A stretch of 64,000 bases of DNA from Rhodoferax sp. (GTDB lineage: Bacteria; Pseudomonadota; Gammaproteobacteria; Burkholderiales; Burkholderiaceae_C): assembly GCF_012927445.1 (NCBI RefSeq), contig NZ_JABBPD010000004.1:434001-498000 (forward strand), in the 5' to 3' direction. Shown here one piece after another: positions 49,055-58,725 of this stretch (position 1 is its first letter; each line of letters opens with the position of its first letter). Position numbers and translations under genes: made by a program. The notes under the pieces were generated by a model. The model ran no database searches, was not told the origin of the DNA, and worked only from the letters and a program-made list of their open reading frames with translations.

Positions 49055-51733
49055 TTAGAGCAGCTGCGAAACCAGCTTGAAATCAGCATCTTCAGAAAAT
49101 GGTTTCACATGGAAGCCCAAGCCCCGCATCAGCTTCAGCATGGTGGGGTTGTTGGCCAGGACCAGGCCCTCAATCTCGGTCAGCCCTTTTTCGCGGGCGA
49201 AGTCCATGATGGACAACATCAGGCGTGAACCCAGTCCTTTGCCCTTGAACTCATCCGCCACCACCAGCGAGAACTCGCAACTGGAGCGGTCCGGGTTGGT
49301 GATGTAGCGCGACACGCCGACGATGCGGGTCACCTCGGTGGCGATGCCGTCGGCGTCCACTTGCCGTTCGCGCGTCACCGCCACCAGCGCCATTTCGCGG
49401 TCGTAATCGATCAACGTGAAACGCGCCAGCATGGTGGCCGGCAACTCCTGCATGCTGGAGACAAAGCGGAAGTAGCGGCTCTCGGGCGAGAGATGGCGCA
49501 CAAATTCCTGCAGCATGATGGCGTCATCCGGGTGAATCGGCCGCACGGTGTATTCACCGCCACCCGGCAGCGGCCACAACTGCTCGTACTGCGCCGGATA
49601 GGGCAGGATGGCCAGGTGGTTGTAGCGGCGCGCCGAAGGCGGCGCGTTGTCGATGACAATGCGCGCATCCACGGCCAGGGCACCGGACTCGTCCACGATG
49701 ATGGGGTTGATGTCCATCTCGCGCAGTTGTGGCAACTCGCACACCATCTCCGACACCCGCAGCAGCACCTGCTCCAGCGCCACCATGTTGACGGGCGCAG
49801 CGCCACGCCACTCGCCCAGCGTCTCGGCCACACGGGAGCGTTCGATCAGGCGACGCGCCAGAAACTGGTTCAAGGGCGGCAACTCCATGGCGCGGTCATT
49901 GATCAACTCGATCATGGTGCCGCCCGCCCCAAACGCAATCACCGGACCAAACGGATCATCGGTGACCAGGCCGACACAGACTTCACGTCCCCGTTTCTGG
50001 CTGGACATGTTCTGGATGGTGACGCCATTGATCCGCGCGTCCGGCATCAACTTGGCCACCGCCTGCATCATCTCGACATAGGAATCGCGCACCCCGACGG
50101 CGTTGACGATATTGAGCACCACGCCCTGCACATCGGACTTGTGGCTGATGTCGGGCGAGTCAATTTTGAGCGCGACCGGGAAGCCCAGCTGGGTCGCGAT
50201 CATGATGGCTTCGTTGACGCTGCGCGCCAGGATGGTCTTGGTCACCGGAATGTGGAACGCCGCCAGCAGCGCCTTGGACTCCATCTCGGTCAGCACCTTG
50301 CGGCGCTCGGCCAGCACGCTCTCAATCAGCATGCGGGCTCCCTCGACATCGGGCTTGGCCAGATCGGACAAGGGCGGTGGCGTTTGTTGCAGTAGCTGCT
50401 GGTTTTGGTAGAACGACGCGATGTTGCCAAACGCCCCCACCGCCGCTTCCGGCGTGCGAAAGGTCGGAATGGCCGCCTCGTTCAAGATCAGCCGCGCCTC
50501 GCCGACACTGGCGTCGCCCATCAAACACGTCAGCAAGGGCTTGCCAATGTGCTTATGGCTTTCTGCCAGCGCAGTAGCAATGGTCGCGCTGTCCATGCCG
50601 ATCTTGGGTGAATAAATGGCCAGCACACCATCGACCTGGCGTGCTTTGCCCGCCGCTTCAATCGCGGCCTTGAAGTGCTCGGGGCCCGCGTCCTCCGAGA
50701 CGTCGATCAGGTCACACAAGGACGCCAGTGGCGGCAGTTGGGTTTTGAGCGTTTGCGCCTGTTCGTTGGTCAGGCACGCCAGCTGCAAATTGATTTCACT
50801 GACCCAGTCGGCGGCCAGCACGCCCGGTCCGCCGCCGTTGGTCACAATCGCCAGCCGTCGCCCCACCGGCCGGTAACGCGAGGCCAGGCATTTGGCCGCA
50901 GAGAACAGCTGCACAAACGAGCGCACGCGCACCGCGCCGGCCCGGCGCAAGGCGGAATCAAACACATCGTCGCTGCCGACGATGGAGCCCGAATGCGTCA
51001 GCGCGGCCCGGTTCCCGGCCGGCTTGCGGCCGGCCTTGAGCACCACCACCGGCTTGGCGTTGGCAGCGGCGCGCAGGGCGCTCATGAAGCGGCGCGCATT
51101 GCTGATGCCTTCCAGGTAAACGACGATGCTGTGGGTATTGGCATCGGCCGCCAGAAAGTCGAGCACCTGCGCCATGTCCACCGCGGTATTGGGACCCAGC
51201 GACACCACGGTCGAAAAACCAACGCCATTCTTTTTGGCCCAGTCGAGAATCGACGACGTGAGGGAACCCGATTGTGAGACCAGCGCCAGGGGTCCGGGCG
51301 CACTCAAGACGCCCGCCACGCTGGCATTGAGCTGCAAATGCGGGCGCTGAAAGCCGAGGCAATTCGGCCCCAGCAGATGGATGCCATCGCGTCGCGCTAT
51401 TTTGTGCAACTCGGCCGCCAGCGTCGCGTCAATGCCGCTGGAGATCACCAGGGCGGCGCGGCACTTGATGCGACCCGCGATCTCCAGCGCCGAGACCACC
51501 TCGCCGGGCGGCATGGCAATCACCGCCAGATCGGCCTGGGTGTGGGCCAGCTCAGCCAAGGTGCCAATGGTGTGGATATCCAGAAACACCAGCGAGCCGG
51601 TAAACCGCTGCGCCACCAGGGCGCGGTGCAGCGCCTGTGCCTGCAGCGTTTGCGAGGCCGGATCGTCCACCTTGCCTGCAAACACAACAATGGATTTGGG
51701 CGAAAACAGGGGGGTGAGGAAGTGCTTATCCAT
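49055..51733 (-). CDS. Pat-type acyl-CoA synthetase-like/GNAT protein acetyltransferase
   Basis: An 892-residue two-part protein. The first ~700 residues resemble NDP-forming acyl-CoA synthetase (CoA-binding LGPNCLGFQ, ALVSQSG, ATP-grasp region with KIDSPDISHKSDVQGV). The last ~170 residues are a GNAT domain with FKGKGLGSRLM. This layout is that of the Pat/PatZ lysine acetyltransferases, which acetylate and silence acetyl-CoA synthetase in enteric bacteria. Whether the synthetase half is active cannot be judged here. It converges with lldD and diverges from the ubiA-like gene. Confidence 0.9.
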   Translation of the reverse strand: MDKHFLTPLFSPKSIVVFAGKVDDPASQTLQAQALHRALVAQRFTGSLVFLDIHTIGTLAELAHTQADLAVIAMPPGEVVSALEIAGRIKCRAALVISSGIDATLAAELHKIARRDGIHLLGPNCLGFQRPHLQLNASVAGVLSAPGPLALVSQSGSLTSSILDWAKKNGVGFSTVVSLGPNTAVDMAQVLDFLAADANTHSIVVYLEGISNARRFMSALRAAANAKPVVVLKAGRKPAGNRAALTHSGSIVGSDDVFDSALRRAGAVRVRSFVQLFSAAKCLASRYRPVGRRLAIVTNGGGPGVLAADWVSEINLQLACLTNEQAQTLKTQLPPLASLCDLIDVSEDAGPEHFKAAIEAAGKARQVDGVLAIYSPKIGMDSATIATALAESHKHIGKPLLTCLMGDASVGEARLILNEAAIPTFRTPEAAVGAFGNIASFYQNQQLLQQTPPPLSDLAKPDVEGARMLIESVLAERRKVLTEMESKALLAAFHIPVTKTILARSVNEAIMIATQLGFPVALKIDSPDISHKSDVQGVVLNIVNAVGVRDSYVEMMQAVAKLMPDARINGVTIQNMSSQKRGREVCVGLVTDDPFGPVIAFGAGGTMIELINDRAMELPPLNQFLARRLIERSRVAETLGEWRGAAPVNMVALEQVLLRVSEMVCELPQLREMDINPIIVDESGALAVDARIVIDNAPPSARRYNHLAILPYPAQYEQLWPLPGGGEYTVRPIHPDDAIMLQEFVRHLSPESRYFRFVSSMQELPATMLARFTLIDYDREMALVAVTRERQVDADGIATEVTRIVGVSRYITNPDRSSCEFSLVVADEFKGKGLGSRLMLSIMDFAREKGLTEIEGLVLANNPTMLKLMRGLGFHVKPFSEDADFKLVSQLL

Positions 51734-51833
51734 ATTGATTTAAATTAATTTTTGATCGCAGACGCCAGCTTAACCCGTCCACAAGTCAGCGACGTTGACT
51801 TGGCGCAGGACCTGTTCGCGCTATCCTCACGGC

Positions 51834-52727
51834 ATGAGCAAACCCTTTCTCTGGCTTGGGCCGGCGCGACTCCCTTTTTTGGTGCTGACACCGGCCTGCG
51901 TGCTGCTGGGCGTCGCCTGTGTGCAGTGGACGCACGGGCACGTCAACCTGCTGGAAGCGGCGCTGGTGCTGCTGGGGGCAATGGCCGCCCACGTCAGCGT
52001 CAATGCCTTCAACGAATACCAGGATTTTCACAGCGGCCTGGACGCGATGACGCAACGCACCCCCTTCAGCGGGGGCAGCGGCGTGCTGCCCGCTCACCCG
52101 GAACTGGCCGGCACCACCCTCGCCTTGGCGGTCGGGTGTCTGGCGGTCAGCATGGGAGTCGGCTTGTATTTTGTGGCGCTGCGCGGACCCGCTTTGATGC
52201 CGCTCGGCATCGCAGGCGTGACGCTGGTGCTGCTCTACACCCAGTGGATCACGCGCCACCCGCTGTTGTGCCTGATGGCACCCGGCCTCGGTTTTGGCCC
52301 CTTGATGATTCTGGGTACCCATGTAGCGCTGACCGGCGAATACTCGGGAACCGCCGTGGCGGCTTCGCTGGTGCCCTTCTTTCTCGTCAACAACCTGCTG
52401 CTGCTCAACCAGTTCCCGGACGCCGAGGCCGACCGCCGCGTCGGTCGGCGACATCTCCTCGTCACCGCAGGGGCAGCCGTGGCGGCCCGGTGGTATGCAG
52501 CGTTGACGGGGCTGGCTTTTCTCAGCCTCCCGCTGGGCGTGCTGCTGGGCCTGCTGCCGGCCGGCGCCCTGCTCGGCCTGTTGACGCTGGCACTCGCCCT
52601 GCCCACCGTGCGCGATGTACTGACCCACGCGCGGACGGTCGAGCGTCTGCTGCCGGCCATGGCGCGCAACGTGCTGATTAACCTGCTGACGCCGGTGCTG
52701 ATGGCGATTGGGATCGTGATGTCGTGA
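51834..52727 (+). CDS. UbiA-family prenyltransferase (MenA-like)
   Basis: A 297-residue integral membrane protein with eight or nine hydrophobic helices. The first metal-pyrophosphate motif is NAFNEYQDFHSGLD and the second NQFPDAEADRRVG, both UbiA-type aspartate clusters. The pattern is nearer to the menaquinone branch (MenA) than to UbiA, but no men genes are nearby. ATG 51834 is chosen although no ribosome site is clear. Its stop overlaps the dinB GTG by 4 bases. Confidence 0.85.
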   Translation: MSKPFLWLGPARLPFLVLTPACVLLGVACVQWTHGHVNLLEAALVLLGAMAAHVSVNAFNEYQDFHSGLDAMTQRTPFSGGSGVLPAHPELAGTTLALAVGCLAVSMGVGLYFVALRGPALMPLGIAGVTLVLLYTQWITRHPLLCLMAPGLGFGPLMILGTHVALTGEYSGTAVAASLVPFFLVNNLLLLNQFPDAEADRRVGRRHLLVTAGAAVAARWYAALTGLAFLSLPLGVLLGLLPAGALLGLLTLALALPTVRDVLTHARTVERLLPAMARNVLINLLTPVLMAIGIVMS

Positions 52728-53977
52728 GCGCACCGCCGAAAAACCGGATGCGCCGCATCGCCCACCTCGACATGGACGCGTTTTATGCGTCGGTCGAACT
52801 GCTGCGCTACCCGCAACTCAAAGGGTTGCCGGTGGTGATTGGCGGTGGCCGCCGCGACGTCGATGAAGCCCTGCGACTGGCGCAAGGTGACCGACCCCTG
52901 GCCAAAATTTCAGTGGACGAATTCCCGCGCTTGAAGGACTACACCGGCCGCGGCGTCATCACCACCGCCACCTACGCGGCGCGCCAGTTTGGCGTCGGCT
53001 CGGCACTGGGCCTGATGAAAGCCGCCAAACTGTGCCCGCAAGCGATATTGCTGCCGGTCGACTTTGCCGAATACCGCAAATACTCGCGCGCCTTCAAGGC
53101 CATCATTCTGGACATTGCGCCGCTGATGGAAGACCGTGGCGTCGATGAGGTCTACATTGACTTCACCGAGGTGCCCGGCGGCCAGCGCGAAGGCGGTCGG
53201 GTGCTGGCGCGCCTGATGCAGAAAACCATTTTCGAGCAGACCGGCCTGACCTGCTCGGTCGGCGTTGCGCCCAACAAACTGCTGGCCAAAATGGCCAGCG
53301 AGTTCAACAAACCCAACGGCATTGCCATTGTTTTTGAAGACGATTTGCAAACCCAGATCTGGCCGCTGGCCTGTCGCAAGATCAACGGCATTGGCCCCAA
53401 GTCCGACGCCAAACTGAAAAGCCTGGGCATTGAAACCATTGCGCAGCTGGCCAGTCAAGAGCTGCAATGGCTGATCGACCACTTTGGCCAAAAAACCGGC
53501 GCCTGGCTGCATGACGCCGCCCATGGCCGGGACGAACGGCCGATCGTGCTGGAAAGCGAACCGGTGTCGGTCAGCCGCGAGACCTCCTTTGAGCGCGACC
53601 TGCACGCCGTGCGCGACAAGGCCGAACTCGGCGCCCTCTTCACCCAGCTGTGCAACAAGGTCGCCGATGACCTGCAACGCAAAGGCTATGTCGGCAAAAC
53701 CATCGGCATCAAGCTGCGTTACGACGACTTCAAAAGCGTCACCCGCGACCAGACGCTCGACCACTACACCGCCGACGCCAAAACCATTCGCCAGATTGCA
53801 GGCCTTTGCCTCAAACGGGTGCCGCTGACCCAGCGCCTGCGCCTGCTCGGCGTGCGCGTGGGTTCCCTCGCCAAGGCCGGCAGCCCCCCAACTTATGAGA
53901 AAAATGGGGCTCTAGCCCCCGTACCTTCTGCGCAACAAGCTACTAATTTAATAGCAAAAACCAGTCAGCTCTTTTAA
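52724..53977 (+). CDS. dinB: DNA polymerase IV
   Basis: A 417-residue Y-family translesion polymerase. The catalytic motifs are HLDMDAFYASVE and GVDEVYIDFTE; SVGVAPNKLLAKMASE and NGIGPKSDAKL (helix-hairpin-helix) follow. A segment of about 25 residues (roughly residues 45-70) sits between the first strand and YTGRGVITTATYAAR. The C-terminal tail, residues 393-411, is encoded by a dispersed repeat copy. The GTG start overlaps the upstream stop by 4 bases. Confidence 0.93.
   Translation: MSAPPKNRMRRIAHLDMDAFYASVELLRYPQLKGLPVVIGGGRRDVDEALRLAQGDRPLAKISVDEFPRLKDYTGRGVITTATYAARQFGVGSALGLMKAAKLCPQAILLPVDFAEYRKYSRAFKAIILDIAPLMEDRGVDEVYIDFTEVPGGQREGGRVLARLMQKTIFEQTGLTCSVGVAPNKLLAKMASEFNKPNGIAIVFEDDLQTQIWPLACRKINGIGPKSDAKLKSLGIETIAQLASQELQWLIDHFGQKTGAWLHDAAHGRDERPIVLESEPVSVSRETSFERDLHAVRDKAELGALFTQLCNKVADDLQRKGYVGKTIGIKLRYDDFKSVTRDQTLDHYTADAKTIRQIAGLCLKRVPLTQRLRLLGVRVGSLAKAGSPPTYEKNGALAPVPSAQQATNLIAKTSQLF
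53901..53955 (+). repeat. Dispersed element in the dinB C-terminal tail
   Basis: AATGGGGCTCTAGCCCCCG, then CTGCGCAACAAGCTACTAATTTAATAGC. It is in frame and supplies about residues 393-411 of Pol IV, six codons before its stop. Confidence 0.8.
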
Positions 53978-54093
53978 AGAGCGAAGGCGCTGAAGCGCGA
54001 CAGCCAGCCAGCCACTGGACTGGCGGTATGCAAGTGCGCGTTGACAAACACTTACGTGCAACTTACAGTAAAACCTTCCTGCCGGAGGTTCCC

Positions 54094-54384
54094 ATGATCC
54101 CTCACCTGCCCCCTCATCTCACCCTGTCCAAGCTTCAGCGGATCAAGAAATGGCATGTGGCGCACCGGTCAGAACATCCGCTGGAATACCAGCTGTGGGA
54201 CGTGATGCTCATTTTGTGGGTCATGGGGCGGGTAGGCTGGCTGCCCGCCTACACGCTGGACGCGCCGTGGGCCTATCCGCTGTGTCTGCTGGCCGTGCTG
54301 GCCCCGAGCCTGTATGTGCGCTGGCGCCAGCAGGCGCATGCGAGGCAGCGTCTCCGGTGCGACTGGCTGAACACCGTCGACTGA
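54094..54384 (+). CDS. Small membrane protein of unknown function
   Basis: A 96-residue protein with two hydrophobic helices (about residues 36-53 and 58-78) and a basic C-terminus. I do not recognise a family. ATG 54094 is well supported by GGAGG 6 bases upstream; the longer in-frame form is not. It lies between dinB and the isomerase gene, both on the same strand. Confidence 0.7.
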   Translation: MIPHLPPHLTLSKLQRIKKWHVAHRSEHPLEYQLWDVMLILWVMGRVGWLPAYTLDAPWAYPLCLLAVLAPSLYVRWRQQAHARQRLRCDWLNTVD

Positions 54385-54462
54385 ATGGCGCACACGAGAG
54401 CGGAGGGACCCGTTTCGCGCAGGTGACTGTCACCGGGGCCGCAACTGCACTACAGTTTGCGC

Positions 54463-55317
54463 ATGAACATACCCGCCACACCACTGAGCTGCTTTTCGCT
54501 CACCCTCACCGACCACATCGCCCACCTGGTACTGAACCAGCCCGAAACGCTGAACACCATGCACCCGACCTTCTGGCGCGAGCTGGACGAGGTGCTCACC
54601 GGGCTGCACAAAGACGGCGCCGCCCGCGTGCTGCTCATCAGCAGCACCGGCAAGCATTTCAGCGCCGGCATGGCCCTGGACACCTTTGCCGGCGCCGTGC
54701 TACTGGACGACCAGAGCCCCGAAGGCCGGGCCGCCATTTTTGACCTGCTGACCGACATGCAGGCCACCTTCACCAAGCTGGAAACGCTGCGCATTCCGGT
54801 GATTGCCGCCATCCAGGGCGGCTGCATTGGCGGCGCGGTGGACATGGTGACGGCCTGCTGCATCCGCTACGCCACCGCCGACGCCTTCTTTTGCATTCAG
54901 GAAATCAACATCGGCATGGTGGCCGACGTCGGCACGCTGCAACGCCTGCCCAAACTCATGCCCTTGGCCGTGGTCAAGGAACTGGCCTACACGGGGCGCC
55001 GCCTGAGCGCCCCCAAAGCCTTGGGCTATGGCCTGGTGAACGAAGTGTTCGACACGCCCGAGGCCCTGCTGGCCGCCGCCCTGCAATGCGCGACCGAGAT
55101 TGCCGCCAAACCGCCGATCGCCATCTGGGGCACCAAACAGGCGATCCACTATGCGCGGGACCACTCGGTCGATGAATCGCTCAAACAAATGGGCTGGCTG
55201 CAGGGCGCCATCTGGAGCAACCAGCAAGTGCGGGAAGCCGTGACCGCCATGAAGAGCAAACGTGCGGCTGATTTCGCGCCCTTGCGCGACCTGCAGCGCT
55301 TCCGTGATCTGGGCTAG
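54463..55317 (+). CDS. Crotonase-fold dienoyl-CoA isomerase (ECH1-like)
   Basis: A 284-residue crotonase superfamily protein. The oxyanion-hole segments are GKHFSAGMAL and QGGCIGGAVDMVTACC. The EINIGMVADVGTLQRLPK run matches delta3,5-delta2,4-dienoyl-CoA isomerase (ECH1) better than enoyl-CoA hydratase: the Glu, the later Asp and the Asp of AVDMVT fall where ECH1 catalytic residues lie. It probably handles odd-position double bonds in beta-oxidation of unsaturated fatty acids. Confidence 0.82.
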   Translation: MNIPATPLSCFSLTLTDHIAHLVLNQPETLNTMHPTFWRELDEVLTGLHKDGAARVLLISSTGKHFSAGMALDTFAGAVLLDDQSPEGRAAIFDLLTDMQATFTKLETLRIPVIAAIQGGCIGGAVDMVTACCIRYATADAFFCIQEINIGMVADVGTLQRLPKLMPLAVVKELAYTGRRLSAPKALGYGLVNEVFDTPEALLAAALQCATEIAAKPPIAIWGTKQAIHYARDHSVDESLKQMGWLQGAIWSNQQVREAVTAMKSKRAADFAPLRDLQRFRDLG

Positions 55318-55445
55318 CCCTGCGACCAGCCCGGCTTTGTGCCATTTCGATATTTAACTCCCGCGGGCCGTCGGCCGGCCCGTGATCTGGCGTAAAGTTT
55401 GGCTTCGCCCTATTTAGCGCTAAATCATTCTTTTTTGGAAATCTC

Positions 55446-56801
55446 ATGCTACTTGACACCTTGATGCGCCGTTTCACCATCCGTTTTCGCATGCTGAGCG
55501 CCATTGCCGTCGTGGTGCTGGCCTTGGGCTCCATGGGCGTCATTGGGGTGGCTGCGCAGTTGTATTCGAGCGCCATCACCACCGATCTGGTCAAGCGCAA
55601 CGTGAGCTCGCTGGCCGAAGTGGCCCGCTTGCAGCAAGCAATGAGCAGCCAGAACCCGGATGACAAGGCCAATGGAACCCTGACCACGCTAATCAGCGAT
55701 CTGCAACGCGCCACAGAAACCGAACAAAAAAAATTACAAAGCTCGGTCGACCAGGTGGTTTGGCTGATGACCGGGGCCACCCTGTTCTGGCTGGCCATCA
55801 TCGGCCCGCTGACCTTGTTGAACATGACGTCCATTTGCAAGCCCATTGACCGGGCCGAGCAAATCGCCAAAGCCATTGCGCAGGGCGACCTGACCGACCA
55901 TCACATTGACGTCGAAGGCAGCGACGAAGCAGCCCGCCTGCTGCGCTCGCTGGCCGCCATGCAGCATTCGCTGGGGAGCCTGGTCGGGCAGGTGCGGCAA
56001 TCCACCGACAGTATTTCGACGGCCAGCTCCGAAATTGCCACCGGCAATCAGGACCTGAGTGCGCGCACCGAGCAAACCGCCAGCAACCTGCAGCGCGCCG
56101 CCTCCAGCATGGAACAACTGACCACCACCGTGCGCCAGACCGCCGAGGCTTCCCGCCAGGCCAACCAACTGGCCTCTTCCGCCGGTGAAGTCGCGGCCCG
56201 CGGCGGCTCGGTGGTGTCGCAGGTGGTCAGCACCATGAACGACATCAATACCAGCTCGAAGAAGATCAGCGACATCATCAGCGTCATCGATGGCATCGCC
56301 TTCCAGACCAATATCCTGGCCCTGAATGCCGCCGTCGAGGCGGCCCGCGCCGGCGAGCAGGGCCGCGGGTTTGCCGTGGTGGCGAGCGAAGTGCGCAGCC
56401 TGGCAGGCCGCTCGGCCGAAGCGGCCAAGGAAATCAAGAGCCTGATTGGCGACAGTGTGGAGCGCATCGAAACCGGCTCCCGGCTCGTCACCGATGCCGG
56501 CCAGACCATGACCGACATCGTGTCCTCGGTGCAACGGGTCTCCGACATCATTGGCGAGATCACCGCCGCCGCCACCGAGCAAAGCCGGGGCATCAGCGAG
56601 GTCAACAGCTCGGTGCTGGAATTGGACCAAATGACGCAACAGAACGCGGCCCTGGTCGAGCAATCCGCCGCTGCCGCCGAGAGTCTGCGCGAACAGGCCG
56701 AGCGACTGGCCCAGGTGGTCGGCACCTTCAAACTCAGCAACTCGGACGCAGGCGGCCTGGCGATGCGTCGTCGCCCGTCCTTGCCCGCTTTGTCAGCCTA
56801 G
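55446..56801 (+). CDS. Methyl-accepting chemotaxis protein
   Basis: A 451-residue chemoreceptor. An N-terminal membrane helix (about residues 16-38), a short periplasmic part of roughly 65 residues and a second helix (about 106-125) precede a HAMP domain and the signalling hairpin. The tip [20 protein letters not shown] is intact. The sensor domain is unusually small, so it may sense through another protein or the membrane. A perfect 12-base palindrome TTTAGCGCTAAA lies at 55413-55424 upstream. Confidence 0.93.
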   Translation: MLLDTLMRRFTIRFRMLSAIAVVVLALGSMGVIGVAAQLYSSAITTDLVKRNVSSLAEVARLQQAMSSQNPDDKANGTLTTLISDLQRATETEQKKLQSSVDQVVWLMTGATLFWLAIIGPLTLLNMTSICKPIDRAEQIAKAIAQGDLTDHHIDVEGSDEAARLLRSLAAMQHSLGSLVGQVRQSTDSISTASSEIATGNQDLSARTEQTASNLQRAASSMEQLTTTVRQTAEASRQANQLASSAGEVAARGGSVVSQVVSTMNDINTSSKKISDIISVIDGIAFQTNILALNAAVEAARAGEQGRGFAVVASEVRSLAGRSAEAAKEIKSLIGDSVERIETGSRLVTDAGQTMTDIVSSVQRVSDIIGEITAAATEQSRGISEVNSSVLELDQMTQQNAALVEQSAAAAESLREQAERLAQVVGTFKLSNSDAGGLAMRRRPSLPALSA

Positions 56802-56813
56802 CCCGGTACTGCC

Positions 56814-56842
56814 TGCGTAAATAGCTATTAATTTAATAGCGT
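56814..56842. repeat. Palindrome-core fragment after the chemoreceptor gene
   Basis: AATAGCTATTAATTTAATAGC is the palindrome core alone, without the CTAGCCCCCG box, 12 bases after the MCP stop and just before the queF stop. Confidence 0.65.
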
Positions 56843-56844
56843 AA

Positions 56845-57714
56845 TTACTGCCGCGCCGTGCGGGTATTGCCCGGCAGCGCCTGCGGATAACTGGTGCGAA
56901 ACGGGTTGATGTCCAGCCCACCCCGGCGCGTGTAGCGCGCATACACCGACAGCCGCACCGGCTTGCAGCGCGTCCAGATGTCCATGAAGATGCGCTCCAC
57001 GCACTGCTCATGAAACTCGTTGTGGTTGCGGTAACTCACCAGGTATTGCAGCAAGCCCTCCTGGTCAATCGGCGCGCCGCTGTAGCTGATCTGCACACTG
57101 CCCCAGTCCGGCTGGCCGGTGACCAGGCAGTTGCTCTTGAGCAGGTTGCTGACCAGCACTTCACTCACGGGCGCTTCCTCCGCCTGCACCGTCAGCAAGT
57201 CGGGGGCCGGCGTGTAGCGGCTGCATTCGACGTCGAGGCGGTCCAGGCTCAGGCCATCCAGCTCGTAAATCGGTTCACGGTCAAACAGCTCGGGCAGCAC
57301 AATTTTGACGCCGATCGAGGCTGGCGCGGCGCCACTGGTCGCTACCTCGCCCGAGGTGTCGCGCCACACTGCTTCACTCAGATCAGCGCGCAGCCGGGCT
57401 TTCACTTCGTCGGCATCGGCGAATGGGGTGTTGTTGAAACTGTTGAGGTAGAGCTTGAAGGACTTGCTCTCGATGATGTTGCGGCTCTCGCATGGCACGG
57501 TGAAGTGCGCCAGCGCCACCTGCGGTTTGCCGCGCAGATTGAGCCAGCTCAGCTCGTAGGCGGTCCACATGTCGGCGCCAAAAAATGGCGCCGCCGCCGT
57601 GATGCCGATCTCGGCGCGTTTGCCAGCGCGCGCGATCGGGAACAACAGCGAGGCGTCGTAGTGGTCGATGTAGGCGGAGGCTTTGCCTAATTGGGAATTT
57701 TCAGGATGGTTCAT
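56845..57714 (-). CDS. queF: NADPH-dependent 7-cyano-7-deazaguanine reductase
   Basis: A 289-residue two-domain QueF that reduces preQ0 to preQ1 in queuosine synthesis. The catalytic Cys and substrate loop are in [20 protein letters not shown] and the second half has [11 protein letters not shown]. It is the long, E. coli-type form. The gene lies between the MCP and the hydrolase gene, on the opposite strand from the MCP. Confidence 0.95.
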   Translation of the reverse strand: MNHPENSQLGKASAYIDHYDASLLFPIARAGKRAEIGITAAAPFFGADMWTAYELSWLNLRGKPQVALAHFTVPCESRNIIESKSFKLYLNSFNNTPFADADEVKARLRADLSEAVWRDTSGEVATSGAAPASIGVKIVLPELFDREPIYELDGLSLDRLDVECSRYTPAPDLLTVQAEEAPVSEVLVSNLLKSNCLVTGQPDWGSVQISYSGAPIDQEGLLQYLVSYRNHNEFHEQCVERIFMDIWTRCKPVRLSVYARYTRRGGLDINPFRTSYPQALPGNTRTARQ

Positions 57715-57727
57715 ACAGTGGGGGCGC

Positions 57728-58675
57728 TTAAGTGGGGGTGGGGGTGTGCGTCATGGCGGGGGCGTCGGCCGCCTTCAAATGGGGCAGCAGCGCGTCCAGC
57801 AACCGCGCCACGACGCCGGACGGCAGGTCGTGGCCCATGCCCGCGATCCCCACCAGTTTGGCGCCCGGAATGCGCCGGGCCGTGTCTTCGGCGCAGGCAT
57901 AGGGCAGCAGCGGATCGTCCTTGCCGTGCAGCACCAGCGTGGGCGAAGTGATGCCCGGCAACTGCGCCGCCCGGGTGATGTCGGCCATCACCGCCAGCGT
58001 TTGGCGCAGCGTGCCGATCGGATCAAAGCCGCGTGCCGCGCTCAGCTGAATGTTGGCGCGCAGCTGCGCTTCCGGTATCGGGAACGCGGGACTGCCAATG
58101 ACCTGGAACAGCTTGACGTAATGGTCCACCACCGCCTGCGGGCTCGTGCCGTTTGGGCGGCTCAGCAGCACGCGCATCACTTCCGGCTTGGCAAGCGGCA
58201 GCCCCTTGGCGCTGCTGGTGCTCATCACGCTGCTCAGGCTCAGCACCCGCTCAGGGGCGGCCAGCGCCATGCGCTGCGCAATCATGCCGCCCATGCTGAC
58301 GCCCACCACATGCGCTTTGGAGATGCCGAGCGCATCGAGCACGCCCAGCGCATCGGCCGCCATGTCGCTCACGCTGTAGGGGGCGCGCGGCGCCAGCCCC
58401 AGCTTGTAGCGCAGGCTCTGCCAGAGCAGATTCGGTTTGCCCAGACCCGCCAGGTGCTGGCTCAAGCCGACGTCGCGGTTGTCATGCCGGATCACCCGGT
58501 AACCGGCCGCCAGCAGCGCCTGCACCAGTTCCGGCGGCCAGGCCACCAGCTGCATGCCCAGCCCCATGATCAGCAACACGGCGGGCCGGTACTGGCCGCC
58601 GGAGGCGGGGCCCGAGCCCCAGCCGGAGCCGGTGTCTTCAACTTCAATGTCAATGCCGTTTGCTCTTATTTTCAT
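57728..58675 (-). CDS. Alpha/beta-fold hydrolase
   Basis: A 315-residue hydrolase. The nucleophile elbow is GVSMGG (Ser near residue 127), the acid lies in [10 protein letters not shown] and the His in [17 protein letters not shown] gives the oxyanion loop. Substrate is unknown. The start codon lies in the palindrome half of a dispersed repeat (58662-58722), so the first codons (KIRA) are repeat-derived. It follows yaaA on the same strand. Confidence 0.88.
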   Translation of the reverse strand: MKIRANGIDIEVEDTGSGWGSGPASGGQYRPAVLLIMGLGMQLVAWPPELVQALLAAGYRVIRHDNRDVGLSQHLAGLGKPNLLWQSLRYKLGLAPRAPYSVSDMAADALGVLDALGISKAHVVGVSMGGMIAQRMALAAPERVLSLSSVMSTSSAKGLPLAKPEVMRVLLSRPNGTSPQAVVDHYVKLFQVIGSPAFPIPEAQLRANIQLSAARGFDPIGTLRQTLAVMADITRAAQLPGITSPTLVLHGKDDPLLPYACAEDTARRIPGAKLVGIAGMGHDLPSGVVARLLDALLPHLKAADAPAMTHTPTPT

Positions 58676-58722
58676 AGCTACTTGCGCTTAATATACGGGG
58701 GCTAGAGGCCTATTTGTTATAA
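58662..58722 (-). repeat. Dispersed element containing the hydrolase start codon
   Basis: GCTCTTATTTTCATAGCTAC, then TTGCGCTTAATATACGGGGG and CTAGAGGCCTATTTGTTATA. The ATG of the alpha/beta hydrolase is in its palindrome half. Confidence 0.8.
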
Positions 58723-58725
58723 ATT

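Noticed and set aside
55393-55424. Possible sigma28 (flagellar) promoter before the chemoreceptor gene
   Set aside because: TAAAGTTT at 55393-55400 matches the -35 half, but no GCCGATAA-like -10 is found at the right spacing.
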